Shown here piece after piece: positions 17,311 through 26,067 of a DNA stretch of 64,000 bases. The stretch comes from a bacterium. Lineage in GTDB: Bacteria > Bacillota > Clostridia > Lachnospirales > Lachnospiraceae. Position 1 is the stretch's first letter. Every line of letters starts with the position of its first letter. The notes under the pieces were generated by a model. It searched no databases, was not told the origin of the DNA, and was given only the letters and a program-made list of their open reading frames with translations. The translations under genes were made by a program, and so were the position numbers. The stretch is taken from positions 1-64,000 of the forward strand of contig JAMPCE010000006.1 in assembly GCA_023666335.1 (NCBI GenBank). Reading direction: 5' to 3'.

Positions 17311-17829
17311 ATGATGCACAAAAGGGAAACGGATATCCGCGCTCTTTTGCAGACGCACGGTGATGCGCTCTATCGAAATGCTTATCTGCTGTTAGGCAAT
17401 CCTCACGATGTACAGGATGTCTTGCAGGAAGTGCTGCTGCGCTTTTTCGAGAAAGCGCCCGCCTTTGCATCGTCGGCACATGAACGCGCCTGGCTGCTCC
17501 GTGTTACTACAAACTGTTGTATGGACTGTCTGCGCTTTCGCAAAAGACACACTTATACAGACCTGGATCTGCTGAAAGAATGCCTGCCCGCACCCGAACA
17601 GCAGACGCACCTGGAAGAACTCTATGCGCTGCCCGCAAAATGGAAGTCCGTCTTGATCCTGCACTACTTTGAGGGCTACTCCGTCAGCGAGATCGCAGGC
17701 ATTTTACGAATTTCAGAAAACGCCGTGAAAAAACGTCTGCAACGCGGCAGAGAAGCCTTGAAAATTGCATTATCTGAATCAGAGATCGACTATGTACGAC
17801 AGAAAGGAGTTTGTTATGAATCAAAATGA
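17311..17829 (+). CDS. ECF-type RNA polymerase sigma factor
   Basis: The 172 residues carry region 2 (ALYRNAYLLLGNPHDVQDVLQEVLLRFF) and region 4 (LPAKWKSVLILHYFEGYSVSEIAGILRISENAVKKRLQRGREALK). Together they make a compact ECF factor. AAAGGAGATGAG precedes the start; the next codon is also ATG. The following gene overlaps its end by 14 bases and encodes a single-pass membrane protein, the usual place for a cognate anti-sigma. Unrelated in close sequence to the ECF factor at 15.2 kb. Confidence 0.92.
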   Translation: MMHKRETDIRALLQTHGDALYRNAYLLLGNPHDVQDVLQEVLLRFFEKAPAFASSAHERAWLLRVTTNCCMDCLRFRKRHTYTDLDLLKECLPAPEQQTHLEELYALPAKWKSVLILHYFEGYSVSEIAGILRISENAVKKRLQRGREALKIALSESEIDYVRQKGVCYESK

Positions 17830-18328
17830 TATGCTGCAAATGAAAAACGCAATTACCATGCCCGCCGATCTGGCTAATGACCTGATGCAAGGCTGTACTG
17901 CACCTCGCGCAAAGCGCCCCGCTTTTGCCCGTGCCTCCCGGCTCGCTTTTGCGCTGGCTGCCGCCCTCATGATCGTTGTGTCCGGAACGACCTCTTTTGC
18001 CTACAACATTTATCAGGAAAAAAATCTGGCTGTCTTTATGGAAAGCGATCTGTCGCAGACAGAAATCGACCGCATCGGCGAAGAACTCTCTCTGCTTTCC
18101 GGCGTCTCCTCCTGCCGCTTTGTCCCAGGCGATGAAGCCTGGACGAAATTCAGCAGCGCCTACTTAAATGAGGAATTGACTGAATCTTTTATCGAAAATC
18201 CGCTAAAAGATTCCTTTCACTATCGGCTCAGCGTACAACTGAATGCCGACACGAAAAAAGTGCGGGAAGAAATTTCCCGACTGGAGGGCGTGCGGCTGGT
18301 GCAGGATTTGGGGGAACTCAGGGAGTAA
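17816..18328 (+). CDS. Single-pass membrane protein with FtsX-like extracellular domain, probable anti-sigma
   Basis: This 170-residue protein has a short cytoplasmic part (about 1-42, with MPADLANDLMQG typical of short anti-sigma leaders), one membrane helix (ASRLAFALAAALMIVVSGTTSFA), and an outer domain of about 105 residues. That domain follows the FtsX extracellular-domain plan: NLAVFMESDLSQTEIDRIGEEL, then a VSSCRFV strand, an EAWTKFSSAY helix, the ENPLKDSFHYRLSVQL turn-strand (compare NPLP in FtsX) and a final strand EGVRLVQDLGEL. FtsX uses this domain to switch on cell-wall hydrolases. Start chosen for AGAAAGGAG upstream. Anti-sigma function is inferred from the overlapping sigma gene. 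Confidence 0.7.
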   Translation: MNQNDMLQMKNAITMPADLANDLMQGCTAPRAKRPAFARASRLAFALAAALMIVVSGTTSFAYNIYQEKNLAVFMESDLSQTEIDRIGEELSLLSGVSSCRFVPGDEAWTKFSSAYLNEELTESFIENPLKDSFHYRLSVQLNADTKKVREEISRLEGVRLVQDLGELRE

Positions 18329-18342
18329 TAAAATCTAAACGC

Positions 18343-18383
18343 AAAAAAGCAAGCCTTAAACCGAATCAAGGCTTGCTTTTTTT
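18343..18383 (+). terminator. Strong terminator after the sigma/FtsX-domain operon
   Basis: A 15-bp perfect stem (AAAAAAGCAAGCCTT at 18343-18357 with its complement at 18368-18382) with a 10-base loop ends in a run of seven T. The A run on the left arm means it could also work on the other strand. Confidence 0.88.
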
Positions 18384-18434
18384 AACGCGTATGCTATGCT
18401 GATGAAAAGAATGTCTGCGGAAAGGAGCATGATG

Positions 18435-19757
18435 ATGAAACTTGCAATCATTGGTGGAGGCAGCAGTTATACGCCCGAATTGGTGGAAGGCGTGATCCTG
18501 CACCGGGCATCGCTGCCGATCGAGGAGATCGTGCTGATCGACATTCCGGAGGGGGAGGAGAAAGTGCGGATCAACACTGCATTTGCAGAGCGTATGCTGA
18601 AAAAAGCAGGGCATCCGGCAAGCGTCCGCTATACCTTTGACCGTACGAAAGGACTTTCCGATGCGGCGTTTGTCATCACACAGCTTCGCGTCGGCGGTCT
18701 TGACGCGCGGGAAAAGGACGAACGGATCCCGTTAAAATATGATATGATCGGGCAGGAAACGACAGGGGCGGGCGGTTTTTTTAAGGCGCTTCGCACCATT
18801 CCCGTGATCCTTGACATCTGCCGGGATATGGAAAAAGTCTGCCCGGACGCATGGCTGATCAACTTTACCAATCCGGCGGGCATCGTGACGGAAGCTGTCT
18901 TAAAATATACAACTGTGCGTTGTATCGGTCTGTGCAATGTCCCGATCAATATGCGCCATGACGCTGCCGAGCGGCTCGGCGTTCCGGCGGACGAGCTGGA
19001 CTGCCGTTTTATCGGACTCAATCATTTAAGCGTCATGACGCACGCTTTTTATCAGGGAACCGACTTGCTACGGGAGGCGCTTTTAGCGGACAATGGAGAA
19101 AGCGTTGTAAAGAATATCGAAAAAAACAGCGGTATGGACGATATGGCAAGAACGCTCGGCTGTATGCTCTCCCCCTATTTACAGTATTTTTATTTTGAGA
19201 GAACATCGCTGCGCCACGAAAAGCAGGAGGCGATCGGGCTGGAGGGTACGCGCGCCGTACAGGTGAAAAAAGTGGAGCAGGATCTTTTCGCCTGCTATCA
19301 GGACGAGCAGTTAAACGAAAAACCGGAAGCCCTTGCAAAGCGCGGCGGCGCAAGATATTCGGAAGCCGCCATCAACCTGATCGACAGCATCTGGCACGAC
19401 AGGCGGGACGTGCAGACGGTCGATACCGCCAATCGGGGGACGGTCAGCCAGCTTGCAGACAATGCCGTGATCGAGACGAATTGTGTGATCGGAAAAGACG
19501 GCGCGACGCCGCTTGCGCTTACCGCCGGAAATCTTCCGCCTGTTTTTTTAGGGCTGATGGCGCAGGTAAAGGCGTATGAAAGCCTGACTGTGGAGGCGGC
19601 GGTCGAGGGCGATCGAAACAAGGCACTGCTCGCGCTCCTGCATCATCCGCTTGTGCATGAAATGACGGATACGCGCGCGATGATGGAAGAACTGATGGAA
19701 GCGCATAAGGCATATCTGCCTGCTTTTTTCAAGGAGGCGAACGGCAAATGTATGTAA
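18435..19757 (+). CDS. Family 4 glycoside hydrolase, 6-phospho-beta-glucosidase type
   Basis: GH4 enzymes hydrolyse phosphorylated disaccharides by an NAD+- and Mn2+-dependent redox elimination. The 440 residues show the NAD-binding start KLAIIGGGSSYTPELVEG, the NFTNPAGIVTEA loop, the metal-site Cys in GLCNVPIN and metal-site His in GLNHLS. Several ATG codons are clustered; 18435 gives the best spacing from AAAGGAG (18421-18427). It overlaps the sugar-kinase gene by 10 bases, which in turn overlaps nagB, so the three are one operon. Context suggests an amino-sugar disaccharide rather than cellobiose as substrate. Confidence 0.92.
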   Translation: MKLAIIGGGSSYTPELVEGVILHRASLPIEEIVLIDIPEGEEKVRINTAFAERMLKKAGHPASVRYTFDRTKGLSDAAFVITQLRVGGLDAREKDERIPLKYDMIGQETTGAGGFFKALRTIPVILDICRDMEKVCPDAWLINFTNPAGIVTEAVLKYTTVRCIGLCNVPINMRHDAAERLGVPADELDCRFIGLNHLSVMTHAFYQGTDLLREALLADNGESVVKNIEKNSGMDDMARTLGCMLSPYLQYFYFERTSLRHEKQEAIGLEGTRAVQVKKVEQDLFACYQDEQLNEKPEALAKRGGARYSEAAINLIDSIWHDRRDVQTVDTANRGTVSQLADNAVIETNCVIGKDGATPLALTAGNLPPVFLGLMAQVKAYESLTVEAAVEGDRNKALLALLHHPLVHEMTDTRAMMEELMEAHKAYLPAFFKEANGKCM

Positions 19758-20737
19758 TGGGAGTCGATGCGGGCGGCACGAAAACGCGCTGCCTGATCTG
19801 TGACGAAAAAGAACGCGTCATGGGCAGGGGTGCAGCCGGAGCCTCCCAGCATCAGATATATGGGATAGAACAGACGAAAAAAAACGTGCGGCTCGCTGTG
19901 GAAGAAGCATTAAAGCAGGCGAAACTCCTGCTGTCAGATATTTCTTACGCGGTTCTCGGTATGTCGGGCGCAGACGAGGCGGATGATTTTGCCCTGCTCA
20001 TTCCCGCGATAGAGGAGGTACTGCCCGGCGTACCCCATGAAATTCTGCATGATTCATGGATCGGAATGCGCGCCGCGTTTGGCGGCACAGGTGAGCGCCA
20101 TGATCCGGAATGCCCGGCGGCGGGAAAAAGTGCATCGGGAATCGGTATGTTCGGCGTAGTATCTATCTGCGGGACAGGCGCGGGGCATGCGGGTATCAAC
20201 GAACGGGGAGAGCGGCTGACGCTCAGAAACCTTGACTATATCACCGGAAACTGCGGCGGCGGCGCGGAATTGTGTGAGAAAGCGCTTCACTACGCGTTTC
20301 GTTCCGAGGAGGGAACCTATGATAAATCCCTGCTGGAAGAGCGCATCCCGCCTGTGTTCGGCGTTCGGACTATGGAAGAAGTGTGCGGAATCATAAAAAA
20401 CGACGGACCGAACGAAAAACAGCGTTTTGCCGTCCCCGTTGTTGTTTTTGAGGCGGCAGGGCAGGGAGACACGGTCGCCGGAAAACTGTTGACCGACATG
20501 GGACGAGAAGAAGGACGTTATGCGGCAGCCATAATCAGGCGGCTCGGAATGACTGCGGATCGCATTCCTGCCGTGCTGATCGGAAGCCTGTTTCAGACAG
20601 GGGAACGGTTGTTGATCGACGCATACATGGAGGAAGTGCATGCGGCAGCGCCGCTGGCGTATCCTGTTATCTTAGAGGAGGAACCCGTTTTAGGCGCGGT
20701 GCGGTTAGCGCTCGATGCGGTACGGAGGAAATTATGA
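19748..20737 (+). CDS. BadF/BadG-family sugar kinase, probable N-acetylglucosamine kinase
   Basis: A 329-residue ASKHA-fold ATPase. The phosphate-1 motif MGVDAGGTKTRCLICD opens the protein, DSWIGMRAAFGG and VVSICGTGAGHAGINERG follow, and the adenosine region lies near VLIGSLFQTG. The family includes eukaryotic-type GlcNAc kinase. Genes on both sides (GH4 hydrolase upstream, nagB overlapping by 4 bases downstream) point to phosphorylation of GlcNAc or glucosamine at C6. AAGGAGG precedes the start inside the GH4 gene. Substrate is inferred from context. Confidence 0.85.
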   Translation: MYVMGVDAGGTKTRCLICDEKERVMGRGAAGASQHQIYGIEQTKKNVRLAVEEALKQAKLLLSDISYAVLGMSGADEADDFALLIPAIEEVLPGVPHEILHDSWIGMRAAFGGTGERHDPECPAAGKSASGIGMFGVVSICGTGAGHAGINERGERLTLRNLDYITGNCGGGAELCEKALHYAFRSEEGTYDKSLLEERIPPVFGVRTMEEVCGIIKNDGPNEKQRFAVPVVVFEAAGQGDTVAGKLLTDMGREEGRYAAAIIRRLGMTADRIPAVLIGSLFQTGERLLIDAYMEEVHAAAPLAYPVILEEEPVLGAVRLALDAVRRKL

Positions 20738-21468
20738 AGATCATCAAGGCAAAAGATTATAAAGACATGAGCCGTAAAGCGGCAAACATCATCTCGGCGC
20801 AGATCATCATGAAACCGAACTGCGTGCTGGGCCTTGCGACGGGTTCTACGCCGATCGGCGCATACGAGCAGCTTGTCGAATGGTATCGCAAGGGCGACCT
20901 TGATTTCTCTGCAGTCACGACCGTCAATCTGGACGAGTATAAGGGGATCTCCAAGGATAATGAACAGAGTTATTATTATTTTATGCGGGAAAAACTTTTT
21001 TCCAAGGTGAATATCGACACGAATCGGACTTTCCTGCCCGATGGCATGGAGCCGGACAGCGAAAAGGCATGCCGTGATTATAACCGCATCATTGCCGAAG
21101 TCGGCGGGATCGACCTGCAATTGCTCGGTCTGGGACATAACGGACATATCGGTTTTAATGAGCCGGGCATGGCGTTTGAGGCGCAGACGCACTGTGTCAA
21201 TCTGACCGAATCGACCATGAAAGCGAACCAGCGGTTTTTTGCATCGGTGGAAGATATGCCGCGTCAGGCATACACGATGGGAATCAAGACGATCATGCAG
21301 GCAAAAAAGATCGTTGTCGTCGTGAGCGGCGAAGACAAGGCGGATATCCTAAAAACCGCGTTTTTCGGCGCGATCACGCCAAATGTGCAAGCGTCCGTTT
21401 TGCAGCTTCACAATGACGTGACGATCGTGGCGGATGAGGCGGCGCTGGGGAAAGTGGATTGCCTGTAA
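20734..21468 (+). CDS. nagB: Glucosamine-6-phosphate deaminase
   Basis: Converts glucosamine 6-phosphate to fructose 6-phosphate and ammonia, feeding amino sugars into glycolysis. At 244 residues it has the conserved LGLATGSTPIGAYEQL, VTTVNLDEYKGI and LLGLGHNGHIGFNEPG motifs, with the catalytic Asp, Glu and His in these blocks. GGAGG is 6 bases from the ATG. It is the last gene of the operon; no nagA deacetylase gene is present here, so deacetylation must be encoded elsewhere. Confidence 0.97.
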   Translation: MKIIKAKDYKDMSRKAANIISAQIIMKPNCVLGLATGSTPIGAYEQLVEWYRKGDLDFSAVTTVNLDEYKGISKDNEQSYYYFMREKLFSKVNIDTNRTFLPDGMEPDSEKACRDYNRIIAEVGGIDLQLLGLGHNGHIGFNEPGMAFEAQTHCVNLTESTMKANQRFFASVEDMPRQAYTMGIKTIMQAKKIVVVVSGEDKADILKTAFFGAITPNVQASVLQLHNDVTIVADEAALGKVDCL

Positions 21469-21626
21469 AATCCTTGCCGATTATTTTTCATGCCGTTTTG
21501 TGTGATATCCATATAAATTATTCGTGTAATTTAATGTTAATATTTCAAAATATTCTCTTGATTTTAACACGAATATGGGTTATACTAAATGCAGTCTCTT
21601 ATAGAAAAAGATTGGAGGATTGCTTT

Positions 21627-22922
21627 ATGTATCGAAAGATTATCCATTATCTGAATAGCTGGAAAACAAGTCCCCAGCGCAAGCCTCTGATCCTGCAAGG
21701 CGCAAGACAGGTCGGCAAAACCTATTCCATTCTGGAATTTGGCCGCACCTGCTATGAGAATATCGCCTATTTTAACTTTGAGACCAACCCTCGGCTGAAT
21801 GAGACCTTTGCAGAGAATATCAGTCCCGATTATTTGATTCCCATCCTGTCACATATTGCAGGGCAATCGATCCTAAAAGAAAAAACACTGATCATATTTG
21901 ATGAGGTACAGCTTTGCGAACGGGCGCTGACTTCCCTGAAATACTTTTGCGAGGATGCCCCCGATTATCACATCATCGTCGCCGGCAGCCTTCTTGGCGT
22001 CGCCGTGAGCAGAACAAGATTCTCCTTCCCGGTGGGAAAAGTCGATATGAAGACGCTCTACCCGATGGATCTGGAGGAATTTATGCTTGCGATGGGCGAA
22101 GACGCGCTGGTAAAGCAAATCAGGGATTGTTTTGAAACCGATACGCCGATACCCGCTGCCCTGCACGATACAGCAATGCAGCTTTACCGCCGATATCTTG
22201 TCGTTGGCGGTATGCCGGAGTGCGTGAAACAGTTTGCCGAGACGAAAGACTATATCCTTATCCGCCACACGCAGGATACCATCCTTACAAGCTACTTAAA
22301 CGATATGAGTAAGTACAATAGCCTGAACGAGATTAAAAAGACAAGACTTACCTACGATAACATCACCGTACAGCTTTCCAAAAAAAATACCCGCTTCCAA
22401 TACAAACTGATCAAAAAGGGGGCACGCGCTGCGGAATTTGAAAATGCCATCGAATGGCTGTCTCTTTCCGGCATTGTATCGCAGGTTTACCGGGTAGAAC
22501 AAATTAAGAAGCCGTTGGAAAATTATCGCGATATTGACGCCTTTAAGATTTATGTGTCCGATCCGGGGCTGCTCTGCGCCAAGAAAGATCTGGCCGCAAA
22601 CGATGTGCTTTATATGGTAGATGAATTGAACGACTTTAAGGGCGGCATGGTGGAAAACTATGTAAATGTCCAGCTTACGACCAACGGATATCGCACTTAT
22701 TATTGGGAATCCGCACGCGGGGCAGAAATTGATTTTATCATCCAGCGTGAGGGCAGACTGATTCCGATTGAAGTGAAATCCGCAGACAACACTAAGGCAA
22801 AGAGTCTGAAAGTCTATATGGAAACCTTTCAGCCTGACTATGCCATCAAACTTTCCGCCAAAAATTTTGGTTGGAAGGACGGGAAAAAGACTGTGCCTCT
22901 TTATGCGGCGTTTTGTATTTAA
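21627..22922 (+). CDS. AAA ATPase with DUF4143 nuclease-like C-terminus
   Basis: A 431-residue protein with Walker A LQGARQVGKTYSI near residue 25, Walker B LIIFDEVQLCERALTSLK, and an arginine-finger region. The C-terminal DUF4143 part contains GGMVENYVNVQLTTNGYRTYYWES and EIDFIIQREGRLIPIEVKSA, a PD-(D/E)xK-like nuclease pattern. Such proteins are widespread, often strain-variable, and of unknown role; defence or mobile-element links have been suggested for some. TTGGAGG lies 9 bases before the ATG; an upstream extension has no ribosome site. It is AT-richer than the preceding operon. Confidence 0.87.
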   Translation: MYRKIIHYLNSWKTSPQRKPLILQGARQVGKTYSILEFGRTCYENIAYFNFETNPRLNETFAENISPDYLIPILSHIAGQSILKEKTLIIFDEVQLCERALTSLKYFCEDAPDYHIIVAGSLLGVAVSRTRFSFPVGKVDMKTLYPMDLEEFMLAMGEDALVKQIRDCFETDTPIPAALHDTAMQLYRRYLVVGGMPECVKQFAETKDYILIRHTQDTILTSYLNDMSKYNSLNEIKKTRLTYDNITVQLSKKNTRFQYKLIKKGARAAEFENAIEWLSLSGIVSQVYRVEQIKKPLENYRDIDAFKIYVSDPGLLCAKKDLAANDVLYMVDELNDFKGGMVENYVNVQLTTNGYRTYYWESARGAEIDFIIQREGRLIPIEVKSADNTKAKSLKVYMETFQPDYAIKLSAKNFGWKDGKKTVPLYAAFCI

Positions 22923-22934
22923 GGGCGGTAAGTT

Positions 22935-23513
22935 CTATACGTTTTCACAGGATTCCCGATGAATCGTTCCAAACAGTTTTGCTAAATCTTTCGCCGTTGA
23001 CATTTCTACACTATCCTCATAAGCGCCTGTATAATAGACCGTGATCGTATATTGAGCCAATATTTTTTTCGCCTTTTCATATCCTTCCTCATTGAGTTTT
23101 TCCTGATCAATTTCAATCAGTTTTATATGCCCGCCTACTTCAATATTACGACCTTTCGTCTCAAGGCTATAATAGGACAGCCCAATATCGGCAGGGACTA
23201 TTTCATACATATTATGAAACAAAGAGTTCGTTTCCTTATTCAAAATATCCAGATGACTGATCTTCATTGTCCCCTGCCCATAATTATATAAACTTATTTT
23301 TATAATACGGTGGGCTTCACTACAGACAATATCACATTTGGGACATAAAGACGCCTTGTTATACTTTTCTTGTAAAGCAAGCATTTTCTTTTGTAATTCT
23401 GCATTATCTTTCGCTACTTTTTTGCTTTCAAATGCCACTACTACCATCATAACTGCGGATACCGCAGATAAAAACACAGATATTGTATTCACATACTCTA
23501 TTATAAAACCCAT
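22935..23513 (-). CDS. Hypothetical membrane-anchored protein with coiled-coil and Cys motif
   Basis: The 192 residues have an N-terminal membrane helix (SVFLSAVSAVMMVVVAFESK), a short coiled coil (KVAKDNAELQKKMLALQEKY), a possible half metal site (CPKCDIVC), and a beta-rich C-terminal domain. The pattern resembles uncharacterised membrane proteins of accessory regions. It faces the DUF4143 ATPase gene tail to tail, 12 bases apart. I do not recognise the family and no enzyme motif is visible. Confidence 0.6.
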   Translation of the reverse strand: MGFIIEYVNTISVFLSAVSAVMMVVVAFESKKVAKDNAELQKKMLALQEKYNKASLCPKCDIVCSEAHRIIKISLYNYGQGTMKISHLDILNKETNSLFHNMYEIVPADIGLSYYSLETKGRNIEVGGHIKLIEIDQEKLNEEGYEKAKKILAQYTITVYYTGAYEDSVEMSTAKDLAKLFGTIHRESCENV

Positions 23514-23574
23514 GTTTTCGCCTCCTCTTTTGTAATATCTTGTATCAAAAAATATTTGAAACCGTATATTTTTG

Positions 23575-25242
23575 TCAATTATTTAATAATTGCATATCTT
23601 GCGCTTCCAACAACGTAGCATTTAATTTCCCATTATCCGTCCTTGGCAACGGCACATCCGTATATTCAAGATATCTAGGCTCTGCACTCTGTCCCAAGGT
23701 CGAAGAAATCAATTCTCTTATCTGATTTTCAAATTGCTTTTGATCAAAGTCCATACTAAAAACACTAATATGATATTTAGGAAAATACTGATATTTATTA
23801 TCTGGAATTTTTGTTACAATCACCTCTCGAATATTTGGAAGCTGTAATAAAATTTCTTCTATTTGCTCAGGATAAATATTATCCACTCCGCAAACAAAAT
23901 TTCGTTTTTGCCTCCCGATATATTCATATTCATTCCAATCAATACCCGTTTTGCGTGCTATATCTCCGGTGTTGTACCATGTAGCTCCCTCTTTATCAAT
24001 CCAAAATACTTTTCTTGTTTCTTCCTGATTTTGATAGTAACCTTTCATCATTCCTGGTCCTTTAACCAGTACTGTTCCCCTTTCTCCCGGATTCACTTCA
24101 CAAAAATTATGATCTACAATTTTCGTTTCGACATAAGGTATTGCATATCCTATCGTCCCAGGCGTATTCTTTCCACCTACACAAATATGTGTCGGTGCCC
24201 ACATTTCTGTAAGGCCCAATCCATCTCCAATAACAGCCTTACTTCCTCCTCGACGAATAGCCGCATTCGCTTTTTCTCTTTTGATTGGCTTAAAATATTC
24301 CCCTCCTGACACAGCTTGTATTAAATTAGATAAACATCCTTCTTTTAACAGAGGATTTCCATCAATATTTTCCCAATGAACAGGTCCGCCCATAGCGCCA
24401 TGTGCTCTTGTCCTGATTACTTCCTCTAAAAAATCTTGCGGCATTGCTTTCAATGTTAACGAATAATTTAAATTTTTAGCCAGAGCATAATGTAAAACCA
24501 TTCTTCCAAACGCCATATGACCAAAAGGAATATTCCCTAAATGTATCATGCCCGGCTCTAAGTAAAAGACGTGATCTAAAGCCTGCACAACGCAATTCAA
24601 TCCATTTCCAATCAATTCAACCCCTTTATGAACCCCTGTGCTTCCTCCTGTAAATAAAATGTCCGTCGTCTTTTGAGGATCATAATGATTTATATCGGAA
24701 TCTGCATTCTCCACATTCTCAATCATCTTCAGCAAATTATGTGCATTACTTACAGACAATTGCTCAAAATCGCTTGACGCACAAAAATCAACTGGAAATA
24801 AAATTGGTGATATTTTTAAGCTATCTACTGCTTTTTGAGCCTTTTCATATATAATATCTGTTGAAATAATGCGATTAGGTTTCGTCAACTCTAAATCCCG
24901 TTGCATCTTATACTCATTATTCAAAGGGCTTAATCCCACAACCGTACATCCGATTTTATCTAGCGCATATAATAAATAAACCGCTTCCGGTGTATTTAAC
25001 ACATTAACTGCAATTTTTTCTTCCTGCCTTATTCCTGCTTTATACAAGGCTTTGGCATACTCATCTATTTTTTCATGAAGCTCCTCATAGGTAACCTTTC
25101 TACTTCCAAAACTCAATGCTGTATAATTCATATATTTTTTGTTGCGTTCTTCCAAAAAATCACATCTGGATTGATTGGGTAATTTTTCTACGCATTCCTT
25201 TTTTGTGTACATATCAATAAATTTTATTGCATTCTGTTTCAT
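23575..25242 (-). CDS. Acyl-adenylating enzyme (AMP-binding, class I acyl-CoA ligase-like)
   Basis: The 555 residues show the ANL-family core motifs: A3 DILFTGGSTGVHKG, A5 GLGLTE, A7 WYNTGDIA, A8 YIGRQKRNFVCGVDNIYPEQIEEIL and the catalytic Lys in PRTDNGK near the end. It therefore activates a carboxylic acid with ATP, then transfers it to CoA or a carrier protein. No carrier-protein, ketosynthase or beta-oxidation genes adjoin it, so substrate and pathway are open. AAGGAG precedes the start. A divergent XRE regulator and two matching 19-bp palindromes lie immediately upstream. The gene is strongly AT-rich relative to the window. Confidence 0.85.
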   Translation of the reverse strand: MKQNAIKFIDMYTKKECVEKLPNQSRCDFLEERNKKYMNYTALSFGSRKVTYEELHEKIDEYAKALYKAGIRQEEKIAVNVLNTPEAVYLLYALDKIGCTVVGLSPLNNEYKMQRDLELTKPNRIISTDIIYEKAQKAVDSLKISPILFPVDFCASSDFEQLSVSNAHNLLKMIENVENADSDINHYDPQKTTDILFTGGSTGVHKGVELIGNGLNCVVQALDHVFYLEPGMIHLGNIPFGHMAFGRMVLHYALAKNLNYSLTLKAMPQDFLEEVIRTRAHGAMGGPVHWENIDGNPLLKEGCLSNLIQAVSGGEYFKPIKREKANAAIRRGGSKAVIGDGLGLTEMWAPTHICVGGKNTPGTIGYAIPYVETKIVDHNFCEVNPGERGTVLVKGPGMMKGYYQNQEETRKVFWIDKEGATWYNTGDIARKTGIDWNEYEYIGRQKRNFVCGVDNIYPEQIEEILLQLPNIREVIVTKIPDNKYQYFPKYHISVFSMDFDQKQFENQIRELISSTLGQSAEPRYLEYTDVPLPRTDNGKLNATLLEAQDMQLLNN

Positions 25243-25274
25243 ATAATCTCCTTTTTCAATTCGTGTTTATTTTT

Positions 25275-25299
25275 GATTGACATTCAGTGAATGTCAATC
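25275..25299. promoter_or_regulatory. Operator 1: perfect 25-base palindrome
   Basis: GATTGACATTCA (25275-25286) and its exact complement (25288-25299) flank one G, 33 bases upstream of the acyl-adenylating gene. The core TGACATTCAGTGAATGTCA (25278-25296) recurs as operator 2. Likely bound by the adjacent XRE regulator. Confidence 0.7.
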
Positions 25300-25330
25300 T
25301 TGAACAAATTTTATCACAACATAGAGTAAA

Positions 25331-25349
25331 TGACAAGCACTAAATGTCA
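25331..25349. promoter_or_regulatory. Operator 2: second copy of the XRE-type palindrome
   Basis: Read on the minus strand this is TGACATTTAGTGCTTGTCA, matching operator 1 at 16 of 19 positions. Centres are 53 bases apart, about five helical turns, so proteins on both sites would face the same side. It lies about 20 bases before the regulator start. Confidence 0.65.
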
Positions 25350-25371
25350 ATATTGCTTATGGAGGGATTCT

Positions 25372-25611
25372 ATGTTTATCAACAAAACAGCAGACGGGAA
25401 AAATAATCTGTGCGGCGAAAAAATCACTTCGTTACGATCTAATATGGGAATTTCGCAGCGTGAACTGGCTGACCGATTGCAAATTGCCGGATTAGACATT
25501 GATAAAAATGCAGTCCAGAGAATCGAGGCTGGTAAAAGATTTGTCACGGATATTGAATTAAAGGTATTTTCCAAAGTATTTGATATCTCTATAGACGAAT
25601 TGCTTGCATAA
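25372..25611 (+). CDS. XRE-family helix-turn-helix regulator
   Basis: A 79-residue single-domain DNA-binding protein. The HTH is evident in ITSLRSNMGISQRELADRLQIAGLDIDKNAVQRIEAGKRFVTDIELKVFSKVFDISIDELL. Start chosen for GGAGGG 5 bases upstream; an earlier ATG lacks a site. It is divergent from the acyl-adenylating gene, with two matching palindromes between, so it probably represses both itself and that gene. No sensory domain is attached; the inducer is unknown. Confidence 0.88.
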   Translation: MFINKTADGKNNLCGEKITSLRSNMGISQRELADRLQIAGLDIDKNAVQRIEAGKRFVTDIELKVFSKVFDISIDELLA

Positions 25612-25836
25612 CTATATTTGAATATTATGGAATGATTCCGCCGCTGGCTCTCCCTGACCGACACACAAAAAGAACTAATCTATCAATTGATTCAAGAAAT
25701 GAAATAAAACTGCGATACAGTTCCTTTTTTCTTGCATACTATAAAAACTTATGACATACTATAAGCAGGAAACATTCAACAAATTATTATCTTCTCTCTT
25801 TAATAACTATACCTCGCAGTGAAAGGACATGTTTAT

Positions 25837-26067
25837 ATGGCATACGATATATTAATGAAAGAAGCAAAAGATCTTCCGGATGATATGCTTGAGCAGGCAA
25901 TTGATTTTATCAGATTTTTAAAATATGCTTCTCTTATAAATCAGACTAGCCATTCTATAAATGATGATACTGCGTTTCAAAGATCGGTAAATCCATTGGC
26001 AAGCGATTTTATTTCTATTGCAGATGATTTTGATGAAACACCCGAATGTTTCAAGGAGTATGTATAA
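25837..26067 (+). CDS. VapB-like antitoxin (DUF2281-type)
   Basis: A 76-residue protein opening AYDILMKEAKDLPDDMLEQAIDFIRFLKY, the pattern of antitoxins usually paired with PIN toxins. The C-terminal part (NDDTAFQRSVNPLASDFISIADDFDETPECFKEYV) resembles the toxin-binding tail of such proteins. AAAGGAC precedes the ATG. Its stop codon shares one base with the start of the toxin remnant. Since that toxin is broken, the antitoxin is now effectively alone. The gap 25612-25836 upstream shows no further gene. Confidence 0.78.
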   Translation: MAYDILMKEAKDLPDDMLEQAIDFIRFLKYASLINQTSHSINDDTAFQRSVNPLASDFISIADDFDETPECFKEYV

